Translations under genes and position numbers: made by a program
Shown here: one piece after another, positions 61,718 to 64,000 of the stretch
Position numbering within the stretch: the stretch's first letter is position 1
How the letters are laid out: every line of letters starts with the position of its first letter
The notes under the pieces: generated by a model
Databases searched by the model: none
What the model was told of the DNA's origin: nothing
Seen by the model: the letters and a program-made list of their open reading frames with translations, nothing else
Assembly (NCBI GenBank): GCA_963738305.1
Contig: CAVTVU010000001.1
Coordinates: 1,116,001 to 1,180,000, forward strand
Source of the DNA: JBBRHQ01 sp963738305
GTDB taxonomy: Bacteria; Actinomycetota; Thermoleophilia; Solirubrobacterales; 70-9
Length of the DNA stretch: 64,000 bases
Direction of reading: 5' to 3'

Positions 61718-61740
61718 CTCAGTCGCCGCTGCCGAGAGTG

Positions 61741-61769
61741 CAATTTCCTCTCACTATGAGAGGAAATTG
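61741..61769. promoter_or_regulatory. A/T-rich 13-bp inverted repeat
   Basis: CAATTTCCTCTCA (61741-61753), spacer CTA, TGAGAGGAAATTG (61757-61769), a perfect match. Its base composition stands out from the GC-rich surroundings. It is 23 bases after purM and 38 bases before the DJ-1 gene, so it suits an operator for the latter; there is no T-tract for termination. Confidence 0.6.
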
Positions 61770-61807
61770 ACGTTTCGCCGACGGCATATGCGCGATGATC
61801 CGCGCCG

Positions 61808-62470
61808 ATGCAGACCGCCATCCTGATCTTCGAAGGCCTCACCGTGCTCGACGCGGTCGGTCCATACGAGGTTCTGCGCTCGGTCCCCGGCTGGGAGGTC
61901 AGCTTCGTCGCGCCCGAGCCGGGCGAGCAGCGGGCCGACAGCGGCGCCCTGGGGCTGGTGGCCGACAAGGGCATCGACGAGGTCAGCTCGCCCGACGTCG
62001 TGCTGGTCGGGGGCGGTGCGGGGAACCGGACGCTGATGCAGAACGAGGCGGTGCTCGACTGGCTGCGCGCCGCCGACGAGGACAGCCGCTGGACCACCTC
62101 GGTCTGCACCGGCTCGCTCGTGCTCGGCGCCGCCGGGCTGCTCGAGGGCAAGCGGGCGACCAGCCACTGGCTCTTCCTCGACCGCCTCGCCGAGTTCGGG
62201 GCCGAGCCCAGTGCCGAGCGGGTGGTCGAGGACGGCAAGCTGATCACCGCCGCCGGGGTCTCGGCCGGGATCGACATGGCCCTGCGGCTGGTCGAGCTGG
62301 AGCTGGGAGCGGAGGCTGCGCAGGCGATCCAGCTGGCGATCGAGTACGACCCGCAGCCTCCCTTCGACTCCGGCTCCCCGGCGAAGGCCCCGCCGGCCGT
62401 CGTCGACGCGGTCAGCGCCGCATTCGCGGCATCGGACGAGTGGCTCGCCGGCCGCGCAGGCGGCGGCTGA
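61808..62470 (+). CDS. DJ-1/PfpI-family protein (isonitrile hydratase-like)
   Basis: 220 residues from ATG 61808. Start A-I-L-I-F-E-G-L-T-V-L-D-A-V-G-P-Y-E-V is typical; nucleophile Cys100 lies in T-S-V-C-T-G-S-L-V-L-G; the early Asp is in L-D-A-V-G-P. Closest by pattern to the isonitrile hydratase/GATase1-like branch without a DNA-binding domain. Reaction unknown. Preceded by an A/T-rich palindrome. Confidence 0.85.
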   Translation: MQTAILIFEGLTVLDAVGPYEVLRSVPGWEVSFVAPEPGEQRADSGALGLVADKGIDEVSSPDVVLVGGGAGNRTLMQNEAVLDWLRAADEDSRWTTSVCTGSLVLGAAGLLEGKRATSHWLFLDRLAEFGAEPSAERVVEDGKLITAAGVSAGIDMALRLVELELGAEAAQAIQLAIEYDPQPPFDSGSPAKAPPAVVDAVSAAFAASDEWLAGRAGGG

Positions 62471-62482
62471 TCCCGGCGCCGC

Positions 62483-63361
62483 TCAGGCCTTTTCCCAGAT
62501 CGTCCCCGTCAGGGCCCGCACCGGCCGCAGCTTCCACTCCTTCGCCAGGCTCCACAGCTCGGCGCAGACGACCGGGCTGGGACTCGAGCTGAGGACCTCC
62601 GCCTCCTTGGTCGTCACCCGGCCGAAGCGCTCGACCGCTTGGAGCGGCGCCAGCGGGCCCTCGTTGACGGGCTCGGCGCCTGCGGCCAGCGCCGCCTCGC
62701 GGTAGTCCTCCAGCGGCTTCCATCCCCAGACCGCGTGGCGAGCGTCGTCGGCTCCGATGAACACCGCCGAGGGCAGGCTGACCCGCTCGTGGCCCTCTGT
62801 ACGCCGCACCTTCCCCTCGGTCCGCGCCTGCTGCGGAACGTCGCGGACCTCGTCGAGGTCGGCGCCGAACGCCTCGACGATCGCGTGCGAGCCCAGGTCG
62901 AGCCTGAAGCGCTCGCTGTCGAGCCCCGCCGGCCCGGCCTCGGCAGCAAGCGCGTCAGGGTGGTCGAGCTTGCGGCGCTCGATGAAGATCCCCTCCCGCA
63001 CCCTGCGCAGATAGCGGTAGGCCGGCTCGGAGCCCTGCTCGCAGGCGGCCTTGACCGCCATGCAGGCCGGGTATGTGCTCGACAGCGGGTTCTCGGTCCA
63101 GATCCTCGGGTCGGAGGGCATCCCGGTCTCGCCGCCGACGTTCAGCCAGTGGGACATCAGGTCCGCGAAGCAGCTCGGCCCGGAGCCAATCGAGCCCTCG
63201 TCGTCCCGGTAGTCCTCCCCGTAGGAGCGGGCGAGACCTCCCATCACCCAGCGGAACTCGAGCTCTCCGGAGAACTCCCACATCAGCCTGCGAAGCTTGG
63301 GCTCTGCGCCCCAGGACCAGGAGCAGGCAGGATCTGTGTAGTAGCGGACCTCTACCGACAC
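62483..63361 (-). CDS. DsbA-family (FrnE-like) protein
   Basis: 292 residues. Thioredoxin fold start V-R-Y-Y-T-D-P-A-C-S-W-S-W-G, one Cys followed by S-W-S rather than a C-x-x-C pair; the cis-Pro loop V-S-L-P-S-A-V-F-I. So a single-Cys or non-redox member, similar to the arsenate/FrnE or HCCA-like group. Substrate unknown. Convergent with the DJ-1 gene (12 bp) and divergent from the kinase gene (27 bp). Confidence 0.72.
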   Translation of the reverse strand: MSVEVRYYTDPACSWSWGAEPKLRRLMWEFSGELEFRWVMGGLARSYGEDYRDDEGSIGSGPSCFADLMSHWLNVGGETGMPSDPRIWTENPLSSTYPACMAVKAACEQGSEPAYRYLRRVREGIFIERRKLDHPDALAAEAGPAGLDSERFRLDLGSHAIVEAFGADLDEVRDVPQQARTEGKVRRTEGHERVSLPSAVFIGADDARHAVWGWKPLEDYREAALAAGAEPVNEGPLAPLQAVERFGRVTTKEAEVLSSSPSPVVCAELWSLAKEWKLRPVRALTGTIWEKA

Positions 63362-63388
63362 TGGGCGCTGACAATATCCCCAACGGAG

Positions 63389-64000
63389 ATGAACACAGGC
63401 TCAACCTCAGCACAGATGATCGGAACGGTCCTCTCCGACCGGTACCGGCTCGAAGCCAAGCTCGGAAGCGGCGGCATGTCCACCGTCTACCTGGCTCGCG
63501 ACGAGACCCTCGACCGCCCCGTCGCGGTCAAGGTGATGCACCGGGAGATGTCCGAGCAGGCCGATCAGCTCCAGCGCTTCCGCGGGGAGGCACGGGCGGT
63601 GGCGAAGCTCTCCCACCCCAACGTGGTCGCGGTGATCGACGCCGGCGAGGACGGCGGGCACCCCTACATCGTCTTCGAGTACGTCGAGGGGGAGACGCTG
63701 AAGCAGCGGATCGCCCGCATCGGTGCCCTCGACGTCCAGGAGGCGCTCGCCTACGCGATCGAGATCGCCCGCGCGCTTGCCCTTGCTCACGCCGGTCAGC
63801 TCGTTCACCGCGACGTCAAGCCACAGAACGTGCTGATCGACGCCGACGGCCGGGCGAAGCTGACCGACTTTGGGATCTCCCGCCAGCTCGAGCAGGCGGG
63901 CATGACCGCGACCGGCAGGGTGCTGGGCACGACCGACTACGTGGCGCCGGAGCAGGCGATGGGGCACGGCGCCGACCCCCGCTCCGACATCTACTCGCTC
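63389..64000 (+). CDS. Ser/Thr protein kinase, PknB type (partial)
   Basis: The first 204 codons are in the window; the gene runs off the right edge. Kinase motifs from ATG 63389: G-S-G-G-M-S (26-31), V-A-V-K (Lys48), H-R-D-V-K-P-Q-N (140-147), D-F-G (160-162), A-P-E (186-188). An ATG at 63416 is an alternative. The membrane and PASTA regions, if any, are outside. Probably a Hanks kinase controlling wall or division proteins, inferred from family. Confidence 0.9.
   Translation, partial: MNTGSTSAQMIGTVLSDRYRLEAKLGSGGMSTVYLARDETLDRPVAVKVMHREMSEQADQLQRFRGEARAVAKLSHPNVVAVIDAGEDGGHPYIVFEYVEGETLKQRIARIGALDVQEALAYAIEIARALALAHAGQLVHRDVKPQNVLIDADGRAKLTDFGISRQLEQAGMTATGRVLGTTDYVAPEQAMGHGADPRSDIYSL

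Noticed and set aside
63407..63967. 186-residue minus-strand open frame at the right end
   Set aside because: Antisense of the PknB-type kinase, whose motifs are all in order on the plus strand.

Overview
The window is GC-rich actinobacterial chromosome, most likely Thermoleophilia/Solirubrobacterales. This is inferred from gene content and codon use: separate purS, purQ and purL, an F420-type LLM oxidoreductase, DUF3105 and DUF2332 proteins, an acidic protein with a 'MGILDEAIREHLELKRQHG' start, and frequent GTG/TTG starts with 4-base stop/start overlaps. No rRNA, CRISPR array, phage or intact transposon was seen.

Layout. 0-11.6 kb: de novo purine synthesis (end of purB, then purC-purS-purQ-purL-purF-purN-purH). 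Between purB and purC lie a P450 on the minus strand and a cupin, an arginase-family ureohydrolase and a short APH-like kinase on the plus strand. 11.8-16.5 kb: tRNA-Lys, a Tat-exported amine oxidase, and thiamin genes (a ThiS-ThiG fusion and thiO behind a TPP riboswitch, with thiE divergent). 17-25 kb: a pyruvate dehydrogenase and lipoate block (lpd, a DsbA-like isomerase, E1 alpha, E1 beta, E2, an unrecognised Cys-repeat protein, lipB, lipA). 25-30.8 kb: rhomboid protease, D-Ala-D-Ala carboxypeptidase, small NTF2-like and VOC proteins, tRNA-Ala, glutamate dehydrogenase, a hairpin-rich intergenic region and a very acidic protein. 31-41 kb: after a second tRNA-Ala, an accessory stress-like region (STAS, Rho-N-like basic proteins, Zn-ADH, SDR, an epimerase fused to two ferritin-like domains, LLM oxidoreductase, DUF72, USP), strewn with gene remnants. 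41-48.6 kb: acylphosphatase, MFS exporter, DUF2332, metF, hydrolase, DUF3105 and acetyltransferases. 48.7-59 kb: an exopolysaccharide cluster (priming transferase, three glycosyltransferases, Wzx flippase, Wzy/ligase, anchor proteins, CapD-type dehydratase). 59-64 kb: DedA, UppP-like phosphatase, purM, DJ-1/PfpI protein, DsbA-like protein and the start of a PknB-type kinase.

Functional links. The pur genes form one pathway, with purM about 49 kb from purH. The E1/E2/lpd genes with lipB and lipA make an oxo-acid dehydrogenase and its cofactor, and the Cys-repeat gene is translationally wired between E2 and lipB. UppP recycles the undecaprenyl carrier that the neighbouring polysaccharide cluster would use.

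Caution on quality. Many conserved genes are split by apparent single-base indels: purL, thiSG, the acidic protein, the MFS exporter, DUF2332, metF, dedA, uppP and purM. They concentrate at 41.8-45.3 kb and 59.2-61.7 kb. Because several are essential single-copy genes, I read these as consensus errors rather than pseudogenes. The truncated genes at 31-41 kb look like real decay.
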